Origin: BS750m-G69 sp964441235
GTDB taxonomy: Bacteria; Fidelibacterota; UBA2242
Direction of reading: 5' to 3'
DNA length: 64,000 nucleotides
Assembly: GCA_964441235.1 (NCBI GenBank)
Contig: CAYTUQ010000004.1
Location: 81,596-145,595 of the forward strand
Position numbers and translations under genes: made by a program. The notes beneath the pieces were generated by a model. The model was not told the origin of the DNA. It saw only the letters and a list, made by a program, of their open reading frames with translations, and ran no database searches. Shown one piece after another: positions 18,976-28,261 of the stretch (the stretch's first letter is position 1; every line of letters starts with the position of its first letter).

Positions 18976-19197
18976 GACTCCTTCCGGAGTAGTCGGTCTT
19001 ATTTTTAATTTAACGATGTTGTTTAGAAGAAAGGTGCTAAGCATTCGCGGGCAATATCCGACATTTTGAAATTGACATGACACTGGTAATACGTGCACAC
19101 AGACGCCGAATAAAAGATTTTCCGGCTATCGTTATTTTATTTATATGGCGTCAGGTGTCTCGCCAGAGACCTCCGTTGAGGCGAAGCAGATTCGTTA
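18976..19197. repeat. 222-bp dispersed repeat, copy A, ending in attC-like motif
   Basis: It is about 90 percent identical by eye to 53594-53815. Shared blocks include GTGCTAAGCATT, GCAATATCCGACATTTTGAA, ACTGGTAATACGTGCACAC, AGACGCCGAATAAAAG and the end GCGAAGCAGATTCGTTA. The internal AGACGCC and GGCGTC arms and the GTCTC/GAGAC pair make it foldable. Its right end, GTTAGAC, matches GTTRRRY exactly and abuts the stop of the next minus-strand gene by 17 bp. Confidence 0.75.
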
Positions 19198-19213
19198 GAC
19201 ATATTTAAAAAAT

Positions 19214-19450
19214 TTATAAGCGATCAAATTCCTCGGGTTCAATATCGGGGATCAATGTAAGAGCATCTCTATATTTCTTTTGATTTGCCCTTTTTGCACG
19301 TATTTCTAAGTAATCTTTAGTAGCAAATGCAGATATTTTTTCTGATACTGCACTTGCGATAAACTGATTAATTGAGATTCCATCCTTTTTGGCAAACTCT
19401 TTAACTCTTTCATATATTGATTCTGGTAAGCGTAAACTTAAAGTACTCAT
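19214..19450 (-). CDS. Ribbon-helix-helix antitoxin (toxin-first module)
   Basis: A 78-residue protein beginning MSTLSLRLPESIYERVKEFA with SINQFIASAVSEKI, an RHH/HicB-like DNA-binding fold, then a charged tail. The start is ATG at 19450, one base after the toxin stop and preceded by GGAG at 9 bp; an in-frame TTG at 19465 would overlap the toxin. In this module the antitoxin lies downstream of the toxin, the reverse of the first module. Confidence 0.8.
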   Translation of the reverse strand: MSTLSLRLPESIYERVKEFAKKDGISINQFIASAVSEKISAFATKDYLEIRAKRANQKKYRDALTLIPDIEPEEFDRL

Positions 19451-19451
19451 T

Positions 19452-19880
19452 TTATATTTCTCCAATTAACTCTAAATATTCTTTTGGTGTTAATACTTCA
19501 ATTCCAAATTTATTGACACCTTTAAAATTTTTCTTATTATATGTGATGATATATTTACTCTGAGATTCTATCGCTAATTCTAAAATATGGTCATCTTTAG
19601 GATTTTTCAGTTGTGGTCGCCATAGGAAAAATATTTCACATTTATTTGAAGTATTACAAATCATATCTAAAATAGAATCAATCTGTTCTTTGTTTAGTTT
19701 TAGATCATTTATATTTCGCTTTGCAGCACTCTCATATTCAAAGATTAGTGCGGGTGAAATATTTAGTTCATATTTTTCACGGGACGTTTCAAAGAGCAAT
19801 TTGAACGAAGCACCTCTCCTCGATTTTAGAGCTGATATAAATACATTTGTGTCAATTACTATGTTGAATTTCTTTTTCAT
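19452..19880 (-). CDS. PIN-family toxin (COG1569 type)
   Basis: A 142-residue PIN domain protein with VIDTNVFISALKSRRGASFKL at the N-terminus (Asp about residue 10), NPKDDHILELAIES in the middle (acidic pair about 103-104) and IITYNKKNF. It matches the 'putative toxin-antitoxin system toxin component, PIN family' group, as distinct from classic VapC. Its stop is 1 bp before the antitoxin start. Confidence 0.85.
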   Translation of the reverse strand: MKKKFNIVIDTNVFISALKSRRGASFKLLFETSREKYELNISPALIFEYESAAKRNINDLKLNKEQIDSILDMICNTSNKCEIFFLWRPQLKNPKDDHILELAIESQSKYIITYNKKNFKGVNKFGIEVLTPKEYLELIGEI

Positions 19881-19961
19881 AGTGGTAGTATATATGATAC
19901 TGTAATAAATAGCAAGAGTTTTTTACTCGCAAGGAGATATTTTTCTCCGTTTCTCTTAATG

Positions 19962-20091
19962 TATAACAACGCATAACATACGGTGAGCGTGATTTCGATT
20001 TCTTTTCAATATTTCAAAAACACTGTGCAAACTCGCAAAATCATCAATCAAAAAACAGTTCCCTACGTTAGGTGCAAAAGATTCGTTAGCA
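19962..20091. other. attC-like cassette boundary between second and third TA modules
   Basis: On the plus strand it starts TATAACAACG and ends CGTTAGGTGCAAAAG then GATTCGTTAGCA, 130 bp in total, close to the length of Vibrio attC repeats. Read on the minus strand, GCTAACG begins 7 bp after the stop of the parE-like gene and GTTATAC lies about 80 bp before the next toxin start. No gene lies inside it. Motif and position are clear; function is inferred. Confidence 0.5.
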
Positions 20092-20097
20092 GCTGAA

Positions 20098-20421
20098 TTA
20101 CCGCAGTAATCTTTCATGAAGTAAATCATCTAAATCTCTGCGCCCATCTAAAACACAATGAACATAAACATATGATTCAATAATCTGATAGATTATTCTG
20201 TAGAGTTTAAAATGTATCTCTCGATATTCGTAGATACCAATACGTTCCAATTCAGGTGGTATATGTCCACGATTTGCCAATTCTGATAGATTAGATATTT
20301 TTTCTTCTATTTTTTCGAGTAATGTATCTGCTTTTTGAACTGAATCATTAATGGCGACATACTTATAGATACTGAAAATATCTTCTTCAACATCGGAAAT
20401 GATATAGACGTGATACTTCAT
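20098..20421 (-). CDS. ParE/RelE-family toxin
   Basis: A 107-residue protein with MKYHVYIISDVEEDIFSIYKYVA, NLSELANRGHIPPEL and YREIHFKLYRIIYQI...VLDGRRDLDDLL, the usual ParE/RelE beta-sheet order with a C-terminal Arg-rich strand. Such toxins block gyrase (ParE) or cut mRNA on the ribosome (RelE); the group cannot be decided. It follows the Phd-type antitoxin by 98 bp, a wider gap than usual. Confidence 0.85.
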   Translation of the reverse strand: MKYHVYIISDVEEDIFSIYKYVAINDSVQKADTLLEKIEEKISNLSELANRGHIPPELERIGIYEYREIHFKLYRIIYQIIESYVYVHCVLDGRRDLDDLLHERLLR

Positions 20422-20519
20422 CAGATGTTAACCCTACTACGTCACTTAGACTTTTTTCGTACAATATATTGAATCCTATTAATAACATCAATACAACATA
20501 TAGTGTTAAATTTGCCAAA

Positions 20520-20807
20520 TTACGTTGTAGGGTTAATCTGGCTGATACGATTGCGAATAGACTTGAAGGATTCGGAAACGGGTTTATAATCTTTATCTTT
20601 TAGACTTTTACTACTCAGGGCAAGTATTTTTAGGAGTGCCAGGCTATCCTGGATCTGTTCATACTTTTTTATATCCTGAAGAATTGCTTTTGCTTCGCCA
20701 TTCTGAGTAATAACCAGAGTTTTATAACTATCGGTAATATCCCTGATAATTTCCGATGCGTGTGCTTTTAGATAACTGATAGATTTTACGGCTTCACTTG
20801 CTTTCAT
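20520..20807 (-). CDS. Phd/YefM-family antitoxin
   Basis: A 95-residue protein. The N-terminal 50 residues (MKASEAVKSISYLKAHASEIIRDI, then LVITQNGEAKAILQDIKKYE) form the Phd/YefM DNA-binding fold; the C-terminus is charged and would bind the toxin. ATG start preceded by a weak GAGG. The third TA module in a row, and of a different family from the two PIN modules. Confidence 0.86.
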   Translation of the reverse strand: MKASEAVKSISYLKAHASEIIRDITDSYKTLVITQNGEAKAILQDIKKYEQIQDSLALLKILALSSKSLKDKDYKPVSESFKSIRNRISQINPTT

Positions 20808-20877
20808 TTTTCAACCTCGATATAATAACTAAATATAGTCTATATTATGGTCTATCGCAATATCTTCTTTTATTGTA

Positions 20878-21078
20878 CTAACCTACAATGCGTGAGATAC
20901 ACCGGTTTTCGAAGCGATTTCCATTGATTATTCTTAAGCCTTTGGAAAAACCAGCAAACTCTGAATTTATCGCTTGCTCCTGATGGCGAAAGCTGTTCGA
21001 TGAATTTAGATTTTCAAATATTCAAGACCATATTTCAATCAGTAAATAATATACGAGTTTTTATTCGCTGTAGGTTGG
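20878..21078. other. Possible attC-like boundary upstream of the third TA module
   Basis: CTAACCTACAATGCG (20878-20892) and CGCTGTAGGTTGG (21066-21078) are inverted partners that enclose about 170 bp without a gene. No GATTCGTTA motif is present, so this is weaker than the other boundaries. The gap also contains mini-palindromes near 21098-21125 (TTTCCCAATAAGGGA, then GCCTATGGC). Confidence 0.25.
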
Positions 21079-21243
21079 AGTTTCATTAACATCCAACTTT
21101 CCCAATAAGGGATGCCTATGGCAAAGTCGGGGATTAATAGTAAGAAAGAAACTCATAACTGTTTTAAAGGTTTATAAAATTTCGCAAAATTATCAAAATA
21201 TTTTATTCAGCAGGTTTTTATACTGAACTTATAAATTAATTTA

Positions 21244-21996
21244 TCACACTGGATTTTGAATATCCACAAATTCAACATCCAGATTAAATTTTTCTTTAAT
21301 GTGCTTACCAAGTGCCAGAACGCCGAATCTCTCGGTTGCATAATGACCGGCTGCTATAAAATGAATACCTTCTTCTTTTACATAGTGAAGAATATGTTCG
21401 CTTACTTCTCCTGTAAGGTATAAATCTAATCCCTGCAATACAGCCTGTTTGACTTCCTTTTGAGCTCCGCCGCTGACGACACCAACGGTATTGATTTTGT
21501 CCGGTCCATAGGGGAAAATTATAGTGTTGGCATTGATCTTATTTTTAACCAAGTCAAAAACAGTTTCGGCTTGTTTTAACTTGTATTCACCTTTGAAACC
21601 TATTAACTGACCGTTATATTCGCAGAAAGGTTCAATATTTTTTAGCCCCAATATTTGAGCGAGTCTGGCATTATTTCCCACTTCTTTATGGGCGTCAAGT
21701 GGTAAGTGATAACCATAAAGATTAATATCATTTTCCAGTAACAATTTAATTCGCTTTTTATAACTGCCCTGATAAATCGGATGCTCAAAATCCCAGATGA
21801 TACCGTGGTGAACGATAATTGCATCAGCTTTCAACTCAATAGCTTTTTCAAATAATTCAACACTGGCACTTACTCCGGTTACAATTTTATTAATTTCATC
21901 CTTACCTTCAACCTGTAATCCATTGGAAGAATAATCTTTAAAATCATCAACTTGTAAATAATTATTTAAATGGTGTGTCAATTCATTGCGTTTCAT
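21244..21996 (-). CDS. Nif3-like dinuclear metal centre protein (DUF34)
   Basis: A 250-residue protein. Metal-binding motifs: IIVHHGIIWDF (HH about residue 63) near the N-terminus and GHYATERFGV near the C-terminus (His and Glu ligands), with GVVSGGAQKE in between. The length fits the short YbgI-like form without the PII-like insert. The family forms a hexameric toroid; its reaction is unsettled, and the old name GTP cyclohydrolase 1 type 2 homologue should not be taken literally. It stands alone on the minus strand. Confidence 0.9.
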   Translation of the reverse strand: MKRNELTHHLNNYLQVDDFKDYSSNGLQVEGKDEINKIVTGVSASVELFEKAIELKADAIIVHHGIIWDFEHPIYQGSYKKRIKLLLENDINLYGYHLPLDAHKEVGNNARLAQILGLKNIEPFCEYNGQLIGFKGEYKLKQAETVFDLVKNKINANTIIFPYGPDKINTVGVVSGGAQKEVKQAVLQGLDLYLTGEVSEHILHYVKEEGIHFIAAGHYATERFGVLALGKHIKEKFNLDVEFVDIQNPV

Positions 21997-22198
21997 TAAT
22001 TCACCTTGTTTTAATTTTTATGGAAGCGCTGTTTTTTATTTTGTGATTAAATGGATGAAATATCTATTAATATGTCATGTTTACCCTTTGAAATAACGGG
22101 AAATGAAAATAGTAAGGAAGCTGATTTAAAAAATATTTCACGGGGTGAATCTAGTAAATCCTGTCAAATTTTTATGTGACTCCTCTGGTCATTTGATA

Positions 22199-24193
22199 CT
22201 ATTTAATAAGTGAACATTTCTGGATTTCCTGAGATTTGCCCACCCTCAGTTGCAGAAAATAAATACCGGAAGGCCAATTCCCGGCATCCCATACTACACT
22301 ATGCTCTCCATGAGCTTGGCGCTGATTGACCAGACAGGTAACCTGTTCACCGCGGGCATTGTATACGGTTAGTATGACCATATTTTCACGGGGAACTTCA
22401 TAGGTAATGCGAGTCGAGGCATTGAAAGGATTGGGATAATTGGGACGGAGCAGAATTTTATCAGCTAGGATTTTACCTTCAGGCTGGATGCTGCTGCTAT
22501 TTTTGAATATCTTTACCAGCTCAATCCCATTACCGGTTCCCATATTGCGGGAGTATTGCATATCCTGGGCACTATCCCAGTGCTCGTGAACCCCAAGGCT
22601 GGGAAGCGAAATGCCGTCATTTTCCGGGTCATAGATAATGCCTTCAGGCCAGTTTGTCGAATCCGCTGCTTGATGCAGATAATCATCCACTCCTACCATC
22701 TGGGGAAAGGTATAGAGCCTACGTTCAGCGGTAAACTCGGTTCTCAAGAAGTCAAAACCCACCGATTCTATTGCCACCGGATCAAGAGAAACGAAAACCG
22801 AAGAAGTCCAGTCGCCATTAAAAGGCACCATCTGCCATTTTACCGGGGGTCCGATTTCATCATCGGATGTCCAGAGAGCATCAAGAATGTAGATTAAGTT
22901 CTTGCCGCTCAACAGCTGATTTCCCATAAGGTCAACTTGTACACGGTAGAGGCTATAGCCCTGTCGTCGCGGGTTGCCGGCTTCAGGAGCTACCAGACCG
23001 CCGTGAAGATGTTTAGCGTCATCCCGTGTTTGAGAACCGAAATGGTTCTTAGCAAACATGGTGATACCAGCGTGTTTGTGTCCTTTCAGAGTGGGAATAT
23101 TGATTACATAATCCACTTCGTCGAAAATGGTATATATATAATCCTGACGTACTGTGTCTCCTACAGAGGCATTATCCCATGTACCTACACGCAAGATTGC
23201 ACCACGGTCAGAGTAATAAATAGCCAGACTGTCACTCTTTGCGAATTTTTCGCGTTCGGCATAGCCGTCATGATCCATATAATGCAAATTGGGGAATTCA
23301 GCATACCAAAGGTCGTAGCAATGCTTATAAATGTGTTTCATCGGATCGCCGATATAGATACATTCCTGGGGTACATTATAGACATTGATTAACTGCCTGA
23401 GCAAGGCCAAAACCAGATGGGGTGAGGTTTCCGAAATGCCATAGCTATTGTTAAAGACTATGGAAAGGTCACGATAATTGAAATTTCTGCCCCAGCTACT
23501 AGTAGCGTTAGTTTTGATAAAAATTTTCTCACCTGCTTGATAACCAACTGAGTCTTTAGCATGATTAACATTGAAATACTTAAAGATCTTATCCCACGCC
23601 AGGCTGTCACTCTTTCTGCCAGTGATGGACTGCAAACCATCGGAAAGCATTTTTTCAATAACTTCAACATCATTATTTTCACTCATGAACCAACCGTGAC
23701 CATGTTCATCGGGATCGCAATCATCCTTGGTCGCCGCAGGATCATAAACCCAGACAACACGTCCCGGGAAAATGCCTTTGGCTTCGCCTATCGGCTGATT
23801 AGGCCCATGGTACGCTGTCGCAAAAGTAACTGCTGCATTTCTCTGTGAAGCATAAGAAACGAAATAGGTGGTAGATAGCCCCATCGCTATGCATATAAAT
23901 GTAGGTGCAATCCAGGACCGTCTAAGAAATGCTCTAGCGCTTTTAAAAGCAAACAGCGAGAGCACTGCTCCTACCAGCTGGGCAAGAAAGCCGGAAGCCA
24001 GGGGTACAGCTACCTTCATACAGGGATAAGTGGCGCGATTGGGCCGTGGAATGAGACGCAATAATACCCAGATAAGTGCCAGAAATCCCATAAAAGGCAG
24101 TATCAATTTTTGCCAACCTTGCAGGTGTTTCAGACCTTTAATCCGTCCGGAGATAGGACAGGTCTCAAAAACTTTGTTCAATAAGATTTTCAT
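22199..24193 (-). CDS. DUF362 protein with N-terminal membrane helices and T9SS-type C-terminus
   Basis: A 664-residue protein. Residues about 28-125 hold three hydrophobic helices (LILPFMGFLALIWVLLRLIP; VAVPLASGFLAQLVGAVLSLFA; WIAPTFICIAMGLSTTYFVS). The middle (about 145-550) is DUF362-like: GRVVWVYDPAAT, EKIFIKTNATSSW, IYIGDPMKH, DYVINIPTLKGHKHAGITMFAKNHFG. The end (about 580-664) is a sorting domain with LRPNYPNPFNASTRITYEVP and WPSGIYFLQL. A T9SS tail on a protein without a plain cleavable signal is unusual. It looks more GC-rich than its neighbours, hinting at transfer. Confidence 0.8.
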   Translation of the reverse strand: MKILLNKVFETCPISGRIKGLKHLQGWQKLILPFMGFLALIWVLLRLIPRPNRATYPCMKVAVPLASGFLAQLVGAVLSLFAFKSARAFLRRSWIAPTFICIAMGLSTTYFVSYASQRNAAVTFATAYHGPNQPIGEAKGIFPGRVVWVYDPAATKDDCDPDEHGHGWFMSENNDVEVIEKMLSDGLQSITGRKSDSLAWDKIFKYFNVNHAKDSVGYQAGEKIFIKTNATSSWGRNFNYRDLSIVFNNSYGISETSPHLVLALLRQLINVYNVPQECIYIGDPMKHIYKHCYDLWYAEFPNLHYMDHDGYAEREKFAKSDSLAIYYSDRGAILRVGTWDNASVGDTVRQDYIYTIFDEVDYVINIPTLKGHKHAGITMFAKNHFGSQTRDDAKHLHGGLVAPEAGNPRRQGYSLYRVQVDLMGNQLLSGKNLIYILDALWTSDDEIGPPVKWQMVPFNGDWTSSVFVSLDPVAIESVGFDFLRTEFTAERRLYTFPQMVGVDDYLHQAADSTNWPEGIIYDPENDGISLPSLGVHEHWDSAQDMQYSRNMGTGNGIELVKIFKNSSSIQPEGKILADKILLRPNYPNPFNASTRITYEVPRENMVILTVYNARGEQVTCLVNQRQAHGEHSVVWDAGNWPSGIYFLQLRVGKSQEIQKCSLIK

Positions 24194-24439
24194 TAGTCAA
24201 CTTCCTTCAAATAAAACAACCAATCCCTAAGGCATTATATTTACAGTGCCCTCGCCTTGTAACAGATAAATGTCCGTACCACATCATAGCTCAGCCAACA
24301 GATATAGATTGCGCATAAATAAGTGTTCTTAAAACCTTCTGAAAAATCCGGTATTATTCTCGTATCTTATCTCATTTTTAAATAGTAAAAATATCATTTA
24401 AAACCGGGATTTCTGACACTACTTGTAAATTTCATGTTT

Positions 24440-26092
24440 TTAATGGGATAAACTATTATAATCTTCCTTTCGTCTTGATTTCAGATCAGACTCAATTTTT
24501 TCCATGGTCTTCTCATCCAGAATATAAAAAAACATTAAAATTGCACCAATCAGACTACTTATTGCCGGTATCCAGCTAAATATAATTCTAATACCGTTAA
24601 TAGTTTCCGGGGTTTGCTGCACATTAGCAACAAAACCAAAAGCAGCCAATAGCCAGCCAATTGATGCACCACCAATCACCATTCCGAATTTCTGAGACAT
24701 AGTTGAAGCAGACATAACCAACCCGGTTGCTCTGCGTCCGGTTTTCCATTCGGAGTAATCCGCTGCATCTGTGTACATGGCAAAAACCAGAACACAAGTA
24801 GGACCGAAAGCAAGGTTCACGGCTATCTGAAGGATAAAAATAAGAACAATTTGATTACTTGGTACAAAGAAATAAACAGTAGTCAGAAGACTAGTCAAAA
24901 GCATGCATCCTATGTATGTTTTTTTCTTTCCAAAACGATTGGATATCCATCCGATACCCACAATACTAACCATTGTGGCAAAAGTTCCGGTCAGCATAAA
25001 AATGGTAGCCAGGTTTTTGTTCTCTATATAATATTTGAAGTAGTACATAATTGAGCCATTTCTCAGACACGTATAAGTTAAAGTAAAAATGCCAACAAAA
25101 AACAAGATGACCCATGGTCTGTTTTTGAGAAGGTCTCCAATATCATTTTTTAAGGATGTGCGTTGTTTTATCGGTGGGTGGACACGTTCTTTCGTATTGT
25201 AGAAGGTAATTAAAAACAGAACTATAGCTAGCGAGGAAAAAACGGCCATGGTCAGTTGAAAACCTTTTTTCTCGTTTATCACATTTATTTTGCAAATCAC
25301 GTTATTCCAATCAACATCGGGAAATAGCTTATTAAGTTCAAATTCCTTTTGCCCAAAACCGCTTTCGAGGTACAAAATACCAACGTTTGTATCACCTTCT
25401 GCTAATATTTCCGGAGTATTTACCCAAATGGTTTGTTCTTTTTTATCTGATTTTCCATCCTCTCGCTGTATGCTGATCTCCAGTTTAGCAGTTCCTTTTC
25501 CCTGCTCAGTGATAATTAGCTGGTGAGTTGGTGTAATAGAGGCGTCGATTGCGGAAGTATCTCCACCTCCGAAATATCCAACTAGAGGAAGCATTGTTCC
25601 TTGTACAATCAGGCCTCCGACAAATGCCAGAACAAAACGATATTGAGAAAAAACAGTTCGTACTTTTGAACTTGATGAGACGACACCCATTAAAGATGAA
25701 TATGGAATATTAATCGCAGTATAAATCATCATCATCAGAGCATATGTCACATAAGCATAAACTATCTTCCCCGTTGCGTTTAGATTGGGTGAAGTAAAGG
25801 TTAATACACCAATAATACCAAGAGGAAATGCCATCCATAAAAGATAAGGCCGAAATTTTCCCCACCGAGTTTCTGTCCGGTCGGCAATGAGTCCCATCAA
25901 GGGGTCATTGATACCATCCCAGAGCCTTGTTAGAGCGAACATTGTGCCAGCAGCGGCTGCTGAAATTCCGAAAACATCTGTATAGAAATAGGAAAGGAAA
26001 TAGACAAATGTCATAAAAAACAGGTTTGAAGCAGTATCTCCAAGTCCGTAACTAAATTTTTCTTTCACTGAAATTTTTTCGACAGTTTTCAT
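24440..26092 (-). CDS. GPH-family (MelB-like) sugar:cation symporter with extra periplasmic domain
   Basis: A 550-residue MFS protein; family members are usually about 450-480. FSYGLGDTASNLFF at the N-terminus, RLWDGINDPLMGLIADRT (loop 2-3) and YTAINIPYSSLMGVV are signatures of the glycoside-pentoside-hexuronide:cation group. The added length is a beta-rich insert at about residues 178-285 between helices 5 and 6, on the predicted periplasmic side. It probably imports a sugar or glycoside; it lies at the downstream end of the LacI/TonB locus, just after the two SGNH genes. Confidence 0.88.
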   Translation of the reverse strand: MKTVEKISVKEKFSYGLGDTASNLFFMTFVYFLSYFYTDVFGISAAAAGTMFALTRLWDGINDPLMGLIADRTETRWGKFRPYLLWMAFPLGIIGVLTFTSPNLNATGKIVYAYVTYALMMMIYTAINIPYSSLMGVVSSSSKVRTVFSQYRFVLAFVGGLIVQGTMLPLVGYFGGGDTSAIDASITPTHQLIITEQGKGTAKLEISIQREDGKSDKKEQTIWVNTPEILAEGDTNVGILYLESGFGQKEFELNKLFPDVDWNNVICKINVINEKKGFQLTMAVFSSLAIVLFLITFYNTKERVHPPIKQRTSLKNDIGDLLKNRPWVILFFVGIFTLTYTCLRNGSIMYYFKYYIENKNLATIFMLTGTFATMVSIVGIGWISNRFGKKKTYIGCMLLTSLLTTVYFFVPSNQIVLIFILQIAVNLAFGPTCVLVFAMYTDAADYSEWKTGRRATGLVMSASTMSQKFGMVIGGASIGWLLAAFGFVANVQQTPETINGIRIIFSWIPAISSLIGAILMFFYILDEKTMEKIESDLKSRRKEDYNSLSH

Positions 26093-26136
26093 TTACGCCT
26101 CATAATTTTTAAAATTTAGAGTTAATTGTAATTAAA

Positions 26137-26281
26137 CCCAACTAATTTATAAAGACTGAGAAGTACCATTAGCCAACCCATCAACAGGGAGTGTAAAGCC
26201 CTTATCATGAGGATTTGACCAATCATCATTTGCTCTATCATAATATCCAATTCAACCTAATTTTTCATAAACTTTTGACAC
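26137..26281. repeat. Duplicated 3'-end fragment, copy A
   Basis: It covers the last codons of the 637-residue SGNH gene (VSKVYEKLG-stop) and about 110 bp downstream, and matches 43949-44092 at about 85 percent by eye. Read on the minus strand past the stop, a frame YYDRANDDWSNPHDKG is conserved in both copies, which may be what is left of a further gene. Confidence 0.75.
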
Positions 26282-28165
26282 TGTTTGGCGATATATTTTA
26301 AGTCTATCAATTCCCGCATCGTTTGGGTAATATTCTTGATATTTTTTAAGAATTTTGTCTCCATTTGAGAAGTCCAATATACTGTAATATGCTCGTGTTA
26401 AATTAAAAAGAACTTGCCTGTCGGATGAATCAAAAGTATAAGATTTTTCAAGATATTCAATACCATCCTTTATATTATTGAGCATAAGAGAAGTTTGTCC
26501 AAGCCATTTATATGTAAACGCAGATTTATTATACTTTATAGCATCTTTCATAAGCTGGTTTGCTTGTTTGTATTGTTTTCTTTTTAAATATATCCGGAGT
26601 GCTAATTGATAAAACATATCCATTGTAGGGATAGTATAGATAAGTGTTTTATATTCGGATAATGCCTTATCTAGTTCTCCATTTTCTTCATAATATTTTC
26701 CTAAATCCAAATGCCCAACCTGGATACTATATTCGCGATTTGTACTAGCAGCTAGTGCTATAGAATCAATTTTGGTTTGGGGATTAAAATGGCTTAACAA
26801 ATATTCACCGGATATGGTACTGAAAGTTTTTTTATTAAAAGGCCAACCATTTGTCAAATTTTGAGTGACCAGCTCAGCATAAATACTATCAAGTTCAGTA
26901 TATCCCCATCGAGACATGAAGTGAGATGACGGTTCTGGGATATAATTTTGCCGTTCACTATTTATAAATTTTAATCGATGCATGGTTTCATAAAAGGCGT
27001 CTGCCATCAAAAAATAGCCTTCAAGTGTTGGATGAACATGTTCAAGTATAATATTATTACCAATTAAGCCATGTGGAGAAACTGAGCGAAAATAATCCGT
27101 CATAGAAACTACAGGAACGTCATATTTTTTACCGAGATGCCGCACAATGTCGTTGAAGGCTTCCGGAGCCCGAAACCTGATCGGATCCAAATCTTTGGCT
27201 TTTAGATACGCTTTCCTGGCCTCATCGTATTTTCCGGCCTTCTCCATATCCCGAGCCTCAGAAAAAAACGTTTCCGCCATTGGTAAACTATCTGAAGAAA
27301 CAGAATCAAAAGGCTTTTGGTCACGGATATTAGAAACCAGTTCGCTCAGGACCAGAGGCACTCCAGCCTTTTTACATTTTCGGATGATTCCATCCAGGTT
27401 TCTTTCAAATTGGTTCAAACCGGCCTGATATTTACGGCTCCCCATAGGAACGTACGTCTTGGCTTTAAATTCCGAATTGATTTGTTGAGTCGGTTCCTGA
27501 CTGTTTATTAAATTTCTGATACCGGATCCAATGACATTCCGGAACAATATATAGGACTTAAATCGCTGAAGATGGAGTAATAATCTGACTACATTTCTCT
27601 GACTACCAAATGACACTTTGGCAGCCGGACCGAAAGGTCCGTAGTATTCATTATGACCGGCATAAATTAAAATTGCATCTGGAGATTGCTCTAAGATTTC
27701 ATCGATGAAATCAAGTAAGGCATAACTATTAATTGAGGTGATGGCTGTATTAATTACTTCTACATGACGATCGGGAAACGTTTCAGCTAGATATCTATGT
27801 AAGATACGAGGAAAAGAGACATTGCCACCAAATGGAAAACCTGCAGTCGTCGATGCTCCTAATGCAAAAATTCGATAATCATTCTCAGGTTTTTCTTTAA
27901 GAAACAGATCTTTTTGCGGTGTTGGATCATATTGATCACCAAAATAATAGAAATAGCGTTGACCAACATGTAAATTCACGCCGTAGAATTTTGATGATTC
28001 GTCCGGAGTTGAGACAAATAAGCTAAGATCGTCACTATAGTTGGCTATCCTTAAAATAACTTCAAGTAGAACTATCAGAAAAATGGGAATAACGATCAAT
28101 AATAAGGTAAAGACCATTTTTTTGAGAGGGGAAAATGGTTGTTGTTTTAGTTTTTCTGATTTCAA
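26252..28165 (-). CDS. Membrane-anchored SGNH/GDSL hydrolase with C-terminal TPRs (paralogue 2)
   Basis: A 637-residue protein. One N-terminal membrane helix (about 16-38), then an SGNH-like domain: block I RIFALGASTTAGF (Ser about 105), block III ILIYAGHNEYYG (Asn), and the C-terminal catalytic block EHVHPTLEGY. Here the usual Asp of the DxxH motif is Glu. The last 160 residues form TPR-like helices (LDLGKYYEENGELDKAL, FNLTRAYYSILDF). Fold members are esterases or acetyl-transferases acting on lipids or glycans. A tandem paralogue lies 96 bp upstream. Confidence 0.78.
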   Translation of the reverse strand: MKSEKLKQQPFSPLKKMVFTLLLIVIPIFLIVLLEVILRIANYSDDLSLFVSTPDESSKFYGVNLHVGQRYFYYFGDQYDPTPQKDLFLKEKPENDYRIFALGASTTAGFPFGGNVSFPRILHRYLAETFPDRHVEVINTAITSINSYALLDFIDEILEQSPDAILIYAGHNEYYGPFGPAAKVSFGSQRNVVRLLLHLQRFKSYILFRNVIGSGIRNLINSQEPTQQINSEFKAKTYVPMGSRKYQAGLNQFERNLDGIIRKCKKAGVPLVLSELVSNIRDQKPFDSVSSDSLPMAETFFSEARDMEKAGKYDEARKAYLKAKDLDPIRFRAPEAFNDIVRHLGKKYDVPVVSMTDYFRSVSPHGLIGNNIILEHVHPTLEGYFLMADAFYETMHRLKFINSERQNYIPEPSSHFMSRWGYTELDSIYAELVTQNLTNGWPFNKKTFSTISGEYLLSHFNPQTKIDSIALAASTNREYSIQVGHLDLGKYYEENGELDKALSEYKTLIYTIPTMDMFYQLALRIYLKRKQYKQANQLMKDAIKYNKSAFTYKWLGQTSLMLNNIKDGIEYLEKSYTFDSSDRQVLFNLTRAYYSILDFSNGDKILKKYQEYYPNDAGIDRLKIYRQTVSKVYEKLG

Positions 28166-28261
28166 TTGTAAGGACTTATTTCTGTTTTATGACATTTTAA
28201 AGGGACTATTTTATTGTTTTAATTATAAGGAAGAATTTATATTGGGCTGTGCATAATTTTT

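Noticed and set aside
18907..19098. Minus-strand frames at 18907-19098 and 53528-53716 with similar products
   Set aside because: The similarity reflects the 222-bp DNA repeat. The frames differ in their ends, and both run through palindromes, so they are not counted as genes.
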